Shown: one piece after another, positions 1 to 8,074 of the stretch
Position numbering within the stretch: position 1 is the first letter of the stretch
Layout: every line of letters starts with the position of its first letter
Assembly (NCBI RefSeq): GCF_900101885.1
Contig: NZ_FNAN01000003.1
Span: 372,001 to 436,000, forward strand
Direction of reading: 5' to 3'
Source: Dyadobacter soli
GTDB lineage: Bacteria; Bacteroidota; Bacteroidia; Cytophagales; Spirosomataceae
DNA length: 64,000 nucleotides
Notes under the pieces: generated by a model
Told to the model about the DNA's origin: nothing
The model's database searches: none
Seen by the model: the letters and a program-made list of their open reading frames with translations, nothing else
Translations under genes and position numbers: made by a program

Positions 1-1228
1 CTTTGAAAAGCAGTATTTCGGCGTAGCGCATCAGCGGCAGGTTCAGGCGTGTAGAAGGCCCGTCGCCATTCTGGTTGATCATCGTGTTGCTGCCCGCGTC
101 CTCGTTGGTTCCGTAGCTGTACGGTTCCATGTACTTGCGGATCTGGAAGCCGGAAAGGCTGTTGGTCGAGAAGTAGGAGCGCTCCTTACCGAAATAGGTG
201 AATTTATCCCCGAATTTCAGAATGGTAACCTCGCGGCGCGGGTCTTTGGCTTCATATTCTTCATAGAGCTCCTCGGTAGGCTGGAAATACCCCCAGCCGT
301 TGAAAATCCCCCAGCCTTTGTTCTCCAAAGACACACCCGGGAAAATAGAGCCGCCCTGGATACCGGAGTTTACCGACCAGATGTACTCGCTCGTCCAGTT
401 GTTTTCAATTGTAAACACCGCCTGGTAATTGGCAGCTGAGCTTCCTTTGCCGGTAATGAGCGCTCGCGCACCTTCATTTTTGATCTTATCGGCCAGCTCG
501 GGGATCAGCGCCCATTTGGAAGCATCGTATTGCGCCCAGTAAGCGTAGGTTTTCACCATATAACCCCACGCCGCAGCCTTGTGCGCACGTCCCTGATCGC
601 TCGCCCCGTAGGTTTGGAACAAGGGGAGCATGTCAGCCGCTTTTTGCAAGTCGCTGATGATCTGCGCGTAGTTGTCGGTTACCGAAGGGAGCTGCGGCGG
701 AATGCGTTTGCCGAATTCCGCATTCTCAGGTCCGTCGAACGGCACGCCGAGGTCTTTGTGTCCCCAGGAATAAGCGAGCCAGAAATGCGCGAACCCGCGG
801 ATGAAATAAGCTTCTCCCAATGCCCGGTTCTTCACCGCATCCGACACGCCGGTAGCCGTGGGCACACCCTGGATCACCTGGTTGGCCTTGTTCAGCATCC
901 AGTATACATCGTTCCAGCAGTTGGCAATGGAACCTTCGCGGCCGGTAATGTTGAAGTTTTTGATATTGTCGCTCTCCGCACGCACGCGGCCGGTCACGAT
1001 GTCGTCTGAGGCATTCTGCATCCAGAACAGGTTGCGGCCCCAGGTATTTTCATAGCCCATGGGCGCGTACATCGCGGCCATGGCCTTGTTCACGTCTTCG
1101 TCGCTTTTCCAGAAGAATGCGGTGGTGGGGGAGCCGTTGGGTTTGGTATCCACCCAGCTTTCGGTACATGCGGATGCACTTATGGCCATGACAATGGCGA
1201 GACCCGCATTTTTAATGATATGTTTCAT
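1..1228 (-). CDS. SusD/RagB-family outer-membrane lipoprotein (partial, 3' end off the window)
   Basis: Surface glycan-binding partner of the SusC upstream. The reading frame opens at the ATG complementary to 1226-1228 and stays open to base 1, so the C-terminus lies outside the window. The N-terminus is a lipoprotein signal ending in ISASAC (Cys about 21), followed by the TPR-rich SusD fold; the run FIRGFAHFWLAY (about residues 143-154) and a late LMRYAEILLF segment are typical of RagB/SusD. It starts 31 bases after the SusC stop, so the two are surely one transcript. Pairing with an STN-type SusC and a sigma/FecR cassette makes it a regulated nutrient-uptake locus. Substrate cannot be told from sequence. 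Confidence 0.9.
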   Translation of the reverse strand, partial: MKHIIKNAGLAIVMAISASACTESWVDTKPNGSPTTAFFWKSDEDVNKAMAAMYAPMGYENTWGRNLFWMQNASDDIVTGRVRAESDNIKNFNITGREGSIANCWNDVYWMLNKANQVIQGVPTATGVSDAVKNRALGEAYFIRGFAHFWLAYSWGHKDLGVPFDGPENAEFGKRIPPQLPSVTDNYAQIISDLQKAADMLPLFQTYGASDQGRAHKAAAWGYMVKTYAYWAQYDASKWALIPELADKIKNEGARALITGKGSSAANYQAVFTIENNWTSEYIWSVNSGIQGGSIFPGVSLENKGWGIFNGWGYFQPTEELYEEYEAKDPRREVTILKFGDKFTYFGKERSYFSTNSLSGFQIRKYMEPYSYGTNEDAGSNTMINQNGDGPSTRLNLPLMRYAEILLFK

Positions 1229-1259
1229 GAGTCAAAGTCTTGTTTGGTCGATTCGTGCA

Positions 1260-4200
1260 TTAGAATTTAAGCTTCACACCGGCTGAGTACACACGTGCCA
1301 CGGGATACTGACCGCCGTCGAGGCCTGGTGCGGTGTAGCGGCCATCAATGTACTGGCTTCCGATTTCGGGGTCCATACCGGAATATTTGGTGAAAGTCAG
1401 CAGGTTATCGCCGCTCACGTACACGCGCAGGCTAGGTTTGCCCGGCTTGCTTTTGAATGTGTAGCCGATAATCAGGTTCTTCAAACGCAGGTAATTGCCA
1501 TTTTCGAGGTACCAGTCGGAGTTGGTCGAAAAGTTCTTGTTCGGATCGTTCGCGCGGATCTTCGGGATGTCGGAGCCGGTATTGGTTTCCGACCATGCGT
1601 CGAGGATTTTGTCCCAACGGTTATAGCCCTGCTCAGCACCATTTAAAGTCGATTGCTTGAATGCATTGAACAGTTTTACACCACCTACACCCTGAAAAAA
1701 GATGCTGAAATCGAAGTTTTTCCAATTCGCATTCGCGGTAATGCCGTAAGTGATTTTCGGAAATGCATTGCCCATGTACACGCGGTCCAGGTCATCGATC
1801 TTGCCGTCGCCGTTTTCGTCCACAAATTTCAGGTCGCCTGCCTTCGCGCTCGGCTGAATGCGGTCGCCGGTAGGGCCCACGTATGCCGCCGCGGCCTCGT
1901 CAGTTTGGAAAATGCCCGCATTTTTAATCAACCAATAAGAAAAATAGGGCTGACCGACGGTGGAGCGGAACGGTACCAGAATGCTCCGCCAGGCGTCGCC
2001 GTGCGTCCAAACCGAGTTCGGGTTTTCGTCAATATAATCGACACGGTTTTTGAGCGTGGCAAAGTTACCGCCGATCTCATAGCTCAGCTCGCCGACCTGG
2101 TCGCGCCAGTTGGCAGCAAATTCGAAACCAGTGTTCCGGATCTTGCCCTGGTTGATAAAAGGCGCTCCATAACCGTTCGTATTCGTCCATTCGGTATCCT
2201 GTTGCTTGATGAGGTCGTAGGTGAGTTTGTTAAAATAATCGGCGGTAATGGTCAGTTTTTCTTTCAAAAGGCTGATATCCACGCCAAAGTCCGTCTGCTG
2301 CGAAGTCTCCCACGACAATTCGGGGTTAAACCTTGAATTCACATACAAACCATTGCTGATAGGCGCGCCGTTACCGATCTGGTAAGTATTGTTCGGCGTC
2401 AGGTTAGGATAGCCGTAATACCTTCCGATAGAACCAATGTTGCCAATGCGTCCCCAGCTTGCGCGGAGTTTCAGCAGGTCGAGACCTTTTACATTGAAAA
2501 ATGGCTCGGAGCTAAGCTTCCACGCACCTGTGAAGCCAGGGTAACCTTTGGCACGGAAACCTTCCGCAAGGCGGCCGGCAATGTCGTAACGATAGCTGGC
2601 AGTCACGAAATAGCGATCGGCCCAGCTGTATGACAAACGGCCTACGTAAGAGGCATTGCGGTCCTTCCATTCGTCGTCACCAGGGCGGTTTTGGTCAAAA
2701 ATGGATGCATTGACGAAGAATTGTGCCCAGTCCGCTTCATTTTCGAAACCTCTTGCGGCAATGTTGAAATTGCGGTTGCCATTTTCCTGCGCAGTCATGG
2801 AAGCCATGGCGCCTACATTGTGGCGGCCGAAAACGCGGGAGTAGTTCGCCGTGTTTTCCCAAATCCAGTGATAGCCGCGGTCGGTAGAATAGGAGAGGGT
2901 ATTCTGGTTGTTCGGCTTACCGGGCTCTGTTCTTTTGGGCTCGAAATTCTTCCTTAGCGAGCTGTTCTGGCGGTAGCTGAAACGCGTCAGGAAGCTCAGG
3001 CCGGGGATGATTTCGGAATAGCCGAGTTCGGTAACCGACTGCATGTCATTGCCTTTGTTGTAGGGCCGGTTGCGCAGCAACGTGCCTACGGGGCTGATCG
3101 CATCGCCATGAATACCCAGGTATTGCGAGTCGCGCGGGCCTACACCGCCAAAGCTGCCGTCGTCATAGTAAGCAACGGCCGAGCGCGGCATATAAATGGC
3201 GGAAAGTACCGTTCCGCTGTAACCGCTGGTAGTTTCGGTACCGCGGTTGTCGTTATTATTGTAAAAAAGCTCCTGGCGGAGTTTGAGCTTATCCGTGAAC
3301 TTGTACATCGCATTGAAACGGACAGACAAATTCTGGGCATAAGTGTTGATAAGTGTGCCCTCATCGCGCTCGTAGCGGCCTTGCAAAAGCGTCGAAAACT
3401 TGTCGGTACCGGCGTTGAAACTGATATTATGGCGCTGAATGAGGCCGGTTCGGAAGATTTCATCGACCCAGTCGGTGCGGGTTACCTGCGCGTACGGGTT
3501 TTTGGTCGGGTCCCAGCCGTCTAGCGGAGCGAGGCCGGCATTGGTATAGGCAAGATTGGAGACTCTGGCTTCATCCGCCGCATTAAGCGACTGTGGTAGT
3601 TTCCAGGCCTGTTTCATCCCCATAAAACCACTGTACTCGATGCTCGGCTTACCTTGCGCCGCCTGGCGCGTGGTGATGAGGATAACACCCGCCGAGCCGG
3701 AGAATGCACCGTAGATCGCCGCCGAAGCCGCGTCCTTCAAAACTGTAATGGATTCAATATCAGCCGGGTTGTAAGGGGCATTGGGCACGCCGTCGACCAC
3801 GTACAACACGCTCTCGCCCCCGCGCGAACCTGTCCCGCGAATGGTAATGTTGGGCGTCTGGTTTGGGTGGCCGCCATTGCTGATGGCCGTCACACCGGCC
3901 ACTTTGCCCTGGATCATGCTGCCCACATTGAGTACCGGCCGGTTTTTGATCTGCTCCATATCGGGAACCGTCGAAACGGACGCCGACAAATCAGCCTTCT
4001 TAACCGTTCCATAACCGATCACCACCACTTCCTGCAACGATTTGGTATCCGAAAGCAGCGTCACTTCCAGCTCCGACTGGTTTCCCACATTCACTTCCTG
4101 CGCGAGGTAGCCTACAAAACTGAAAATAAGCTGGGCGTCGCCATTGGGTACTTCTATTTCAAATGTCCCGCTCGCTTCGGTGGAAGTGCCGCGCTGGGTA

Positions 4201-4700
4201 CCTTTCACCACCACACTCACACCGGGCAGCGGCTCTTTGGTGTCGGCGGCAATGACTTTCCCACGTATAATGCGGTCGATGACATCCTCTTCACCAGTCG
4301 TTTCGAGCAGGCCGGTATCGTTTGTACCAGCGGTTTTCGTCGGCTTTCGGTTGAGGATAATGTATTCTTTGGAAACGGAATAGCGGATGTTCAATGGCGC
4401 CAGTAGCTGGTCGAGGACTGCGGAAAGCCGCTGGTTTTCGGCCGATACGCTCACCTTCTGGTTACGCACGAGCGAGGGTACGTACGAGAAGCGCACGCCC
4501 GTCGATTTTTCGAGGGTGGTGAGCACCTGGCGCAGTTCCTGGCGTTCGGCTTTCAGGGTTACATTGCGTTGCAGCAATTCCTGCGCAAGCCCGTTACTGG
4601 CGAGCGACAAGGTGCTGAACACCAGGGTCAGTATAAATGGTATGCATGCAATTTTCATCACAGTCACCAGGTACGTTAGTGGTCGACTACTTTTTTTCAT
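1260..4700 (-). CDS. SusC/RagA-family TonB-dependent outer-membrane transporter with STN domain
   Basis: Outer-membrane TonB-dependent importer of 1146 residues. Order: signal peptide (about 1-40), STN domain (about 43-118), carboxypeptidase-regulatory-like domain (about 145-228, with PLPGVSVVVKGT and FSFVGY), the motif VVVIGYGTVKK that marks the SusC plug, plug domain, and a long beta-barrel ending in an aromatic-type C-terminus (VKLKF). STN domains relay substrate binding to FecR-type anti-sigma factors, and a FecR and an ECF sigma gene lie directly upstream in the same direction. SusD follows 31 bases downstream. The gap to FecR is 192 bases and holds a backward-facing terminator-like hairpin (4797-4828). 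Substrate unknown. Confidence 0.95.
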   Translation of the reverse strand: MKKSSRPLTYLVTVMKIACIPFILTLVFSTLSLASNGLAQELLQRNVTLKAERQELRQVLTTLEKSTGVRFSYVPSLVRNQKVSVSAENQRLSAVLDQLLAPLNIRYSVSKEYIILNRKPTKTAGTNDTGLLETTGEEDVIDRIIRGKVIAADTKEPLPGVSVVVKGTQRGTSTEASGTFEIEVPNGDAQLIFSFVGYLAQEVNVGNQSELEVTLLSDTKSLQEVVVIGYGTVKKADLSASVSTVPDMEQIKNRPVLNVGSMIQGKVAGVTAISNGGHPNQTPNITIRGTGSRGGESVLYVVDGVPNAPYNPADIESITVLKDAASAAIYGAFSGSAGVILITTRQAAQGKPSIEYSGFMGMKQAWKLPQSLNAADEARVSNLAYTNAGLAPLDGWDPTKNPYAQVTRTDWVDEIFRTGLIQRHNISFNAGTDKFSTLLQGRYERDEGTLINTYAQNLSVRFNAMYKFTDKLKLRQELFYNNNDNRGTETTSGYSGTVLSAIYMPRSAVAYYDDGSFGGVGPRDSQYLGIHGDAISPVGTLLRNRPYNKGNDMQSVTELGYSEIIPGLSFLTRFSYRQNSSLRKNFEPKRTEPGKPNNQNTLSYSTDRGYHWIWENTANYSRVFGRHNVGAMASMTAQENGNRNFNIAARGFENEADWAQFFVNASIFDQNRPGDDEWKDRNASYVGRLSYSWADRYFVTASYRYDIAGRLAEGFRAKGYPGFTGAWKLSSEPFFNVKGLDLLKLRASWGRIGNIGSIGRYYGYPNLTPNNTYQIGNGAPISNGLYVNSRFNPELSWETSQQTDFGVDISLLKEKLTITADYFNKLTYDLIKQQDTEWTNTNGYGAPFINQGKIRNTGFEFAANWRDQVGELSYEIGGNFATLKNRVDYIDENPNSVWTHGDAWRSILVPFRSTVGQPYFSYWLIKNAGIFQTDEAAAAYVGPTGDRIQPSAKAGDLKFVDENGDGKIDDLDRVYMGNAFPKITYGITANANWKNFDFSIFFQGVGGVKLFNAFKQSTLNGAEQGYNRWDKILDAWSETNTGSDIPKIRANDPNKNFSTNSDWYLENGNYLRLKNLIIGYTFKSKPGKPSLRVYVSGDNLLTFTKYSGMDPEIGSQYIDGRYTAPGLDGGQYPVARVYSAGVKLKF

Positions 4701-4796
4701 AAATTCGAATGGTTTTGATGAATTCTGGACAAAGCCCTCCCGTGCTCCGATTTTGGCGGAACTGTCCTTCTGTTGAAATGAACCGGGAGAAATCAG

Positions 4797-4828
4797 GCCG
4801 GTAATGCTGCAATCATTGCCGGCTTTTT
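4797..4828 (+). terminator. Terminator-like hairpin, plus-strand orientation, in the FecR-SusC gap
   Basis: GCCGGTAATG (4797-4806) and CATTGCCGGC (4814-4823) pair with one G-T wobble around a 7-base loop; a TTTTT run follows on the plus strand (4824-4828). No plus-strand gene precedes it. Genes here run on the minus strand, where no T-run follows. It may end an antisense RNA that starts inside the susC 5' region. An equivalent element lies at 13527-13561 in the sister cassette. Confidence 0.6.
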
Positions 4829-4892
4829 AATGAATCTGGGTCAAGGTTTAGCCATAAGTAGAAGGGTGGTTTGGGTTGAAAGGAAATTGGGT

Positions 4893-5972
4893 TTATTCGC
4901 AGCCCTGCCCCGTGATAACGACCTGTCCGTCGGTTACCTGGTAGCTCGCTTCGATCGTAGAGCAGATTATTCCTAACTTGTCAAAAAACGACTCATCGAG
5001 CAGCGCCACGCGCAGGTAGCAGTTTTCAAGCCGTGCCGAATCGTATAAAATGGGTATCCCGTAAGTTTCCTGCAATAGTTTGAATGCTTCTCCAACCGGT
5101 TGGTTATCAAATGTGAAGTCTGGCTTAGCAACCGGATGGGCGATCGCTACCGGGTTTTCGGTAATGCTTCTGGCGAGAACGGGTTTCTCCGAGGTAAATA
5201 CCGCCTGTTGGTTGGGTGTGAGCAGCATTTCAACGCGGGATTTCTCATCGGCGAGGTCTTTTGCCTGCATTACCGCCACTTTCCCCGTGCGTACGATCAC
5301 TTCCACGCGCTCCGAGGAAGATTTAATCGTGAAACTCGTTCCTACTACCCGCGTAACGAGGTCATTGGCATATACAAAAAACGGGTTGGCCTTGTCTTTC
5401 TGTACTTCGAAGAATGCGTCTCCCGAGAGATAGACCTCCCTTTTGTGGTTTTGGACAAAAACCGGTGCGTAACTCACAGCGGCATTGGGCATGAGCTGTA
5501 TTTCACTGCCGTCGGGCAGGCTCACCTTCATCGGCTTTTGGCTTTTGTTGGTAATTTCTTTGAGCGGTACGGGCGATGCGGAAACGTAGCGCTGATACGT
5601 GTAAGTGCTTTTCGGAAATGCATAATCACCGGAAATCAGCCAGCCCAAACCCACCAGAACGAGCACCGCAGCCGCGGCATACCACCATCTGAGCCCAATT
5701 ATGCGCGTTTTTCGCTCGGGTAATGTGCGTACGGCATCGTTCAAAATGCGGTTTACCTCGTGGTCGAGCTCCTCGTGGGTGAGATCGCTGGGTTGTTTTT
5801 CCCAGGTCAGGATCAGTTCGGCGGCCTGGTCCATCAGCAGGGCTTTCTCGGGATAGTCCGAGCGGAGTTTGGCCCAGAAAAAGTCGTTTCGCGGCTGGCC
5901 GTTTTTTACCCACCCCCTGAAATCGTCGTCGGTCAGAAAATCTTCCAGGTTGTAGTGGTAAAATGGATGCAT
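4893..5972 (-). CDS. FecR-family anti-sigma factor
   Basis: Inner-membrane anti-sigma regulator of 359 residues. A cytoplasmic N-terminal region precedes one membrane helix (about 93-111, YAAAAVLVLVGLGWLI), then the periplasmic FecR domain with KVSLPDGSEIQL, GDAFFEV and VVGTSFTIK, and a C-terminal DUF4974-like region (about 285-355). In this family the periplasmic part receives the signal from the STN domain of the partner SusC and frees the cognate ECF sigma factor. The sigma gene ends 89 bases upstream, SusC begins 192 bases downstream, all on one strand. The start at 5972 fits the usual N-terminal length. Confidence 0.93.
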   Translation of the reverse strand: MHPFYHYNLEDFLTDDDFRGWVKNGQPRNDFFWAKLRSDYPEKALLMDQAAELILTWEKQPSDLTHEELDHEVNRILNDAVRTLPERKTRIIGLRWWYAAAAVLVLVGLGWLISGDYAFPKSTYTYQRYVSASPVPLKEITNKSQKPMKVSLPDGSEIQLMPNAAVSYAPVFVQNHKREVYLSGDAFFEVQKDKANPFFVYANDLVTRVVGTSFTIKSSSERVEVIVRTGKVAVMQAKDLADEKSRVEMLLTPNQQAVFTSEKPVLARSITENPVAIAHPVAKPDFTFDNQPVGEAFKLLQETYGIPILYDSARLENCYLRVALLDESFFDKLGIICSTIEASYQVTDGQVVITGQGCE

Positions 5973-6061
5973 TGCTTTAATGTGAAAGTGTTCTAAAAGT
6001 ATAATCCTCCACGACCGTCTGGATCATGGAAGAATTCGGAAAAAATTTTAAAAATTTTGGA

Positions 6062-6643
6062 TTAATGTCCTCCAACGAGAAAAATAAGGAGCAGGCCGGC
6101 CAGTAAAAGCCACTTTTCGCGGAACATTTTCAGGCTCTCATATAGGAGGTTAGCAGTAGCCGGACGCGAGATGTTGAGGATTTCGGCAATGCGCTCGTTG
6201 GAAAGATCCTGATAAAATTTCAAATGGATCACCTCCTGCTGCCGGGGCGTGAGCGACTGGATAATGTGCTGAATGCGGGAAAGTTTCTCAGCCGCAAACT
6301 CCGTGAGGATCAATTCGCTTTCAATGGAATTGGCCGTTTCGTGGAAATCCTCCGGGGCATTGTCGATGGCCAGGAAAACTTCCGGCCGATTGGTACTTTT
6401 GAATATGCGGTTGCGGAGGCTGGTGAGCAGGTACGGTTTGATCTGGTCGGTTTTGCCAAGCGATTCCCTCCGTTCCCATAAATGCAGGAAGAGATCGTGG
6501 ACGAGATCTTTCAAATGGTCGCGGTCGCTGATGAACCGGCGGCCGTAATCGAACAACGGGCGGTAGTAGCTGCGCAGGATTTGCTCGAAGGCAAGCGGGT
6601 CGCCTTCCCTGAACTTTTGCCAAAGTACCGAATCCTGTTCCAC
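6062..6643 (-). CDS. ECF RNA polymerase sigma factor (Bacteroidetes SusC-linked family) with hydrophobic C-terminal tail
   Basis: Extracytoplasmic-function sigma-70 of 193 residues. Region 2 spans about 10-80 (FEQILRSYYRPLFDYGRRF, LVHDLFLHLWERR), region 4 about 130-178 with the helix-turn-helix LSNERIAEILNISRPATANL. It heads the sigma/FecR/SusC/SusD cassette and is expected to switch on its own locus when FecR is signalled. Unusually the last 16 residues (WLLLAGLLLIFLVGGH) are strongly hydrophobic and could be a membrane-inserting tail. A good TACATTTG -7 element sits about 22 bases upstream of the ATG. Confidence 0.93.
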   Translation of the reverse strand: MEQDSVLWQKFREGDPLAFEQILRSYYRPLFDYGRRFISDRDHLKDLVHDLFLHLWERRESLGKTDQIKPYLLTSLRNRIFKSTNRPEVFLAIDNAPEDFHETANSIESELILTEFAAEKLSRIQHIIQSLTPRQQEVIHLKFYQDLSNERIAEILNISRPATANLLYESLKMFREKWLLLAGLLLIFLVGGH

Positions 6644-6665
6644 GAAAAATGGGTTACGTTAAGGG

Positions 6666-6695
6666 CAAATGTACCATTTTTCTTCATTGGCAAAA
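6666..6695 (-). promoter_or_regulatory. Bacteroidetes-type promoter of the sigma gene
   Basis: On the minus strand TACATTTG (6666-6673) matches the -7 consensus TAnnTTTG, with TTTTG (6691-6695) 17 bases further upstream as a -33 element. Predicted transcription starts a few bases downstream, leaving a leader of about 15-20 bases before the ATG at 6643. Confidence 0.6.
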
Positions 6696-6756
6696 ATGCG
6701 GTGCGGGCGGCGGCAATTATTTAATGTTGGGTTAATATTTTAAGTAACCGGAAGTA

Positions 6757-6795
6757 TAAAAAATACGGCAGCAAACCGGTTGATCTGCTGCCGTA
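6757..6795 (-). terminator. Rho-independent terminator after the metallophosphoesterase gene
   Basis: TACGGCAGCA (6764-6773) and TGCTGCCGTA (6786-6795) pair perfectly over 10 bases around a 12-base loop; on the minus strand a TTTTTTAT run follows. It closes the sigma/FecR/SusC/SusD/phosphoesterase operon and separates it from the next cassette. Confidence 0.8.
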
Positions 6796-6803
6796 AGGTA
6801 ATG

Positions 6804-8039
6804 CTATTTGTTCTTCTTCGGGATCAGGAACTTGCCAACGAGCTCGCCGTCGTCGCGGATCATTTTCAAATCCAGCTGCTTACGGGTCGCGTGGAGCTTG
6901 ATGAGCGTCCGCTTGCCTTCCAGCGGCCCGCCGCCGATCACGATCGGCCAGTTATGGTCCGCGTCGGGCTCGTGCGTCATGTACCTATGCGTGTGCCCGG
7001 AGATTTGCAGGTCGATTTTCGCCTTGTTCAAAACCGGCCCGAACAATGCACGCCCATGCAGCGTACCATGCCAGTCACCCGAATGGTAGGGCGAAATATG
7101 GATCAGCAGGACACGGAAATCAGCTTTTTTGAACTCCGGCGACTCGATTTCCTTTTCCAGCCATTTCTTCTGTACCTCGCGGTAGCGATCGAATGCCGAA
7201 AGTCCTCCGTATTCTACGCTGTCGTCGCCCTTGTCCTCGCCGGAATCGAGCACGATAAAATGCACCGGCCCGCGGGTGAACGAGAAATAATACTTGTTAT
7301 CAGGATAAGCATAATACTCGGGAATGTGCCGCGAAAAGCTGCCCCGGCATTCGTGGTTGCCTTGCGTGAGCAGGAACGGAAACTCGGTCGCGAAAATATC
7401 CACCGACGGTTTGATCAAATGATCTACCATTTGCTGCTCCTCGGTAACCCAGTCGAAACAGTCGCCGTTGAAAACCACGAAATCGTAATCTTTGGTATTA
7501 CCCGTATAACCATGGCGGTACAAAAGCTGCGGGATGATCTGCGGGCGGTCGTGGATGTCGTTGAACACCACCATTTTGAACTCGTCCTCATGCTGTCCCC
7601 AGGTTTTGAAACCATACAGCGGGCTCGCGATCGTCTCGCCGAACTCCACTTTCGAACCTTTATAGCCCAGCACTTCAGTGGAAACAATTTTGTATTTGTG
7701 CTCGGTACCGGGCGCCAGGTTGGTCAATGTGATCTTGTTAATGCGGTTGTTCGCCTCGATAAGCCCGTTGTTATAGCCAAATTCGCGCTTGCTGGTGTAA
7801 GTACCCGCGCCGTATTCGACCCAGCTGAAACAGTTCTTATCGGTAATCCACATAATCGTAACCTCGTTGGAACCCATATTCTGCAAGTACGGGCCGGCCA
7901 CGAAATGGTTCTTATCCCCGGCAACCGGGGCGGCTGCCGTATCCTCCGCATTGGCGGCCTGCGAACCGGTCAGGGGTAACAAACTCAGCGCCCCGATTTG
8001 GGACATTTTCTCCAAAAAAGACCTTCTGTCTGAAAGCAT
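6804..8039 (-). CDS. Secreted calcineurin-like metallophosphoesterase (purple-acid-phosphatase-like N-domain)
   Basis: Predicted exported phosphoesterase of 411 residues. The N-terminus has a twin-arginine type signal (RRSFLEK at about 5-11 followed by a hydrophobic stretch). A fibronectin-like N-domain with the PAP-like phrase AGPYLQNMGSNEVTIMW precedes a metallophosphoesterase core with the ordered metal-binding motifs NDIHD, GDCFD, GNHE, LIHISPYH and GHTH. It begins 35 bases after the SusD stop in the same direction and ends at a strong terminator, so it is the last gene of the locus. Being placed in a glycan-uptake operon suggests the imported or surface substrate carries phosphate ester groups; this is inference. 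Confidence 0.88.
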   Translation of the reverse strand: MLSDRRSFLEKMSQIGALSLLPLTGSQAANAEDTAAAPVAGDKNHFVAGPYLQNMGSNEVTIMWITDKNCFSWVEYGAGTYTSKREFGYNNGLIEANNRINKITLTNLAPGTEHKYKIVSTEVLGYKGSKVEFGETIASPLYGFKTWGQHEDEFKMVVFNDIHDRPQIIPQLLYRHGYTGNTKDYDFVVFNGDCFDWVTEEQQMVDHLIKPSVDIFATEFPFLLTQGNHECRGSFSRHIPEYYAYPDNKYYFSFTRGPVHFIVLDSGEDKGDDSVEYGGLSAFDRYREVQKKWLEKEIESPEFKKADFRVLLIHISPYHSGDWHGTLHGRALFGPVLNKAKIDLQISGHTHRYMTHEPDADHNWPIVIGGGPLEGKRTLIKLHATRKQLDLKMIRDDGELVGKFLIPKKNK

Positions 8040-8074
8040 AAAAAATCAAGGGTTAGGAACAGTCGGATAATGCA

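Noticed and set aside
6780..7979. Plus-strand frame of 399 codons opposite the metallophosphoesterase
   Set aside because: Antisense shadow of a gene with clear metal-binding motifs; no family features and no signal of its own.
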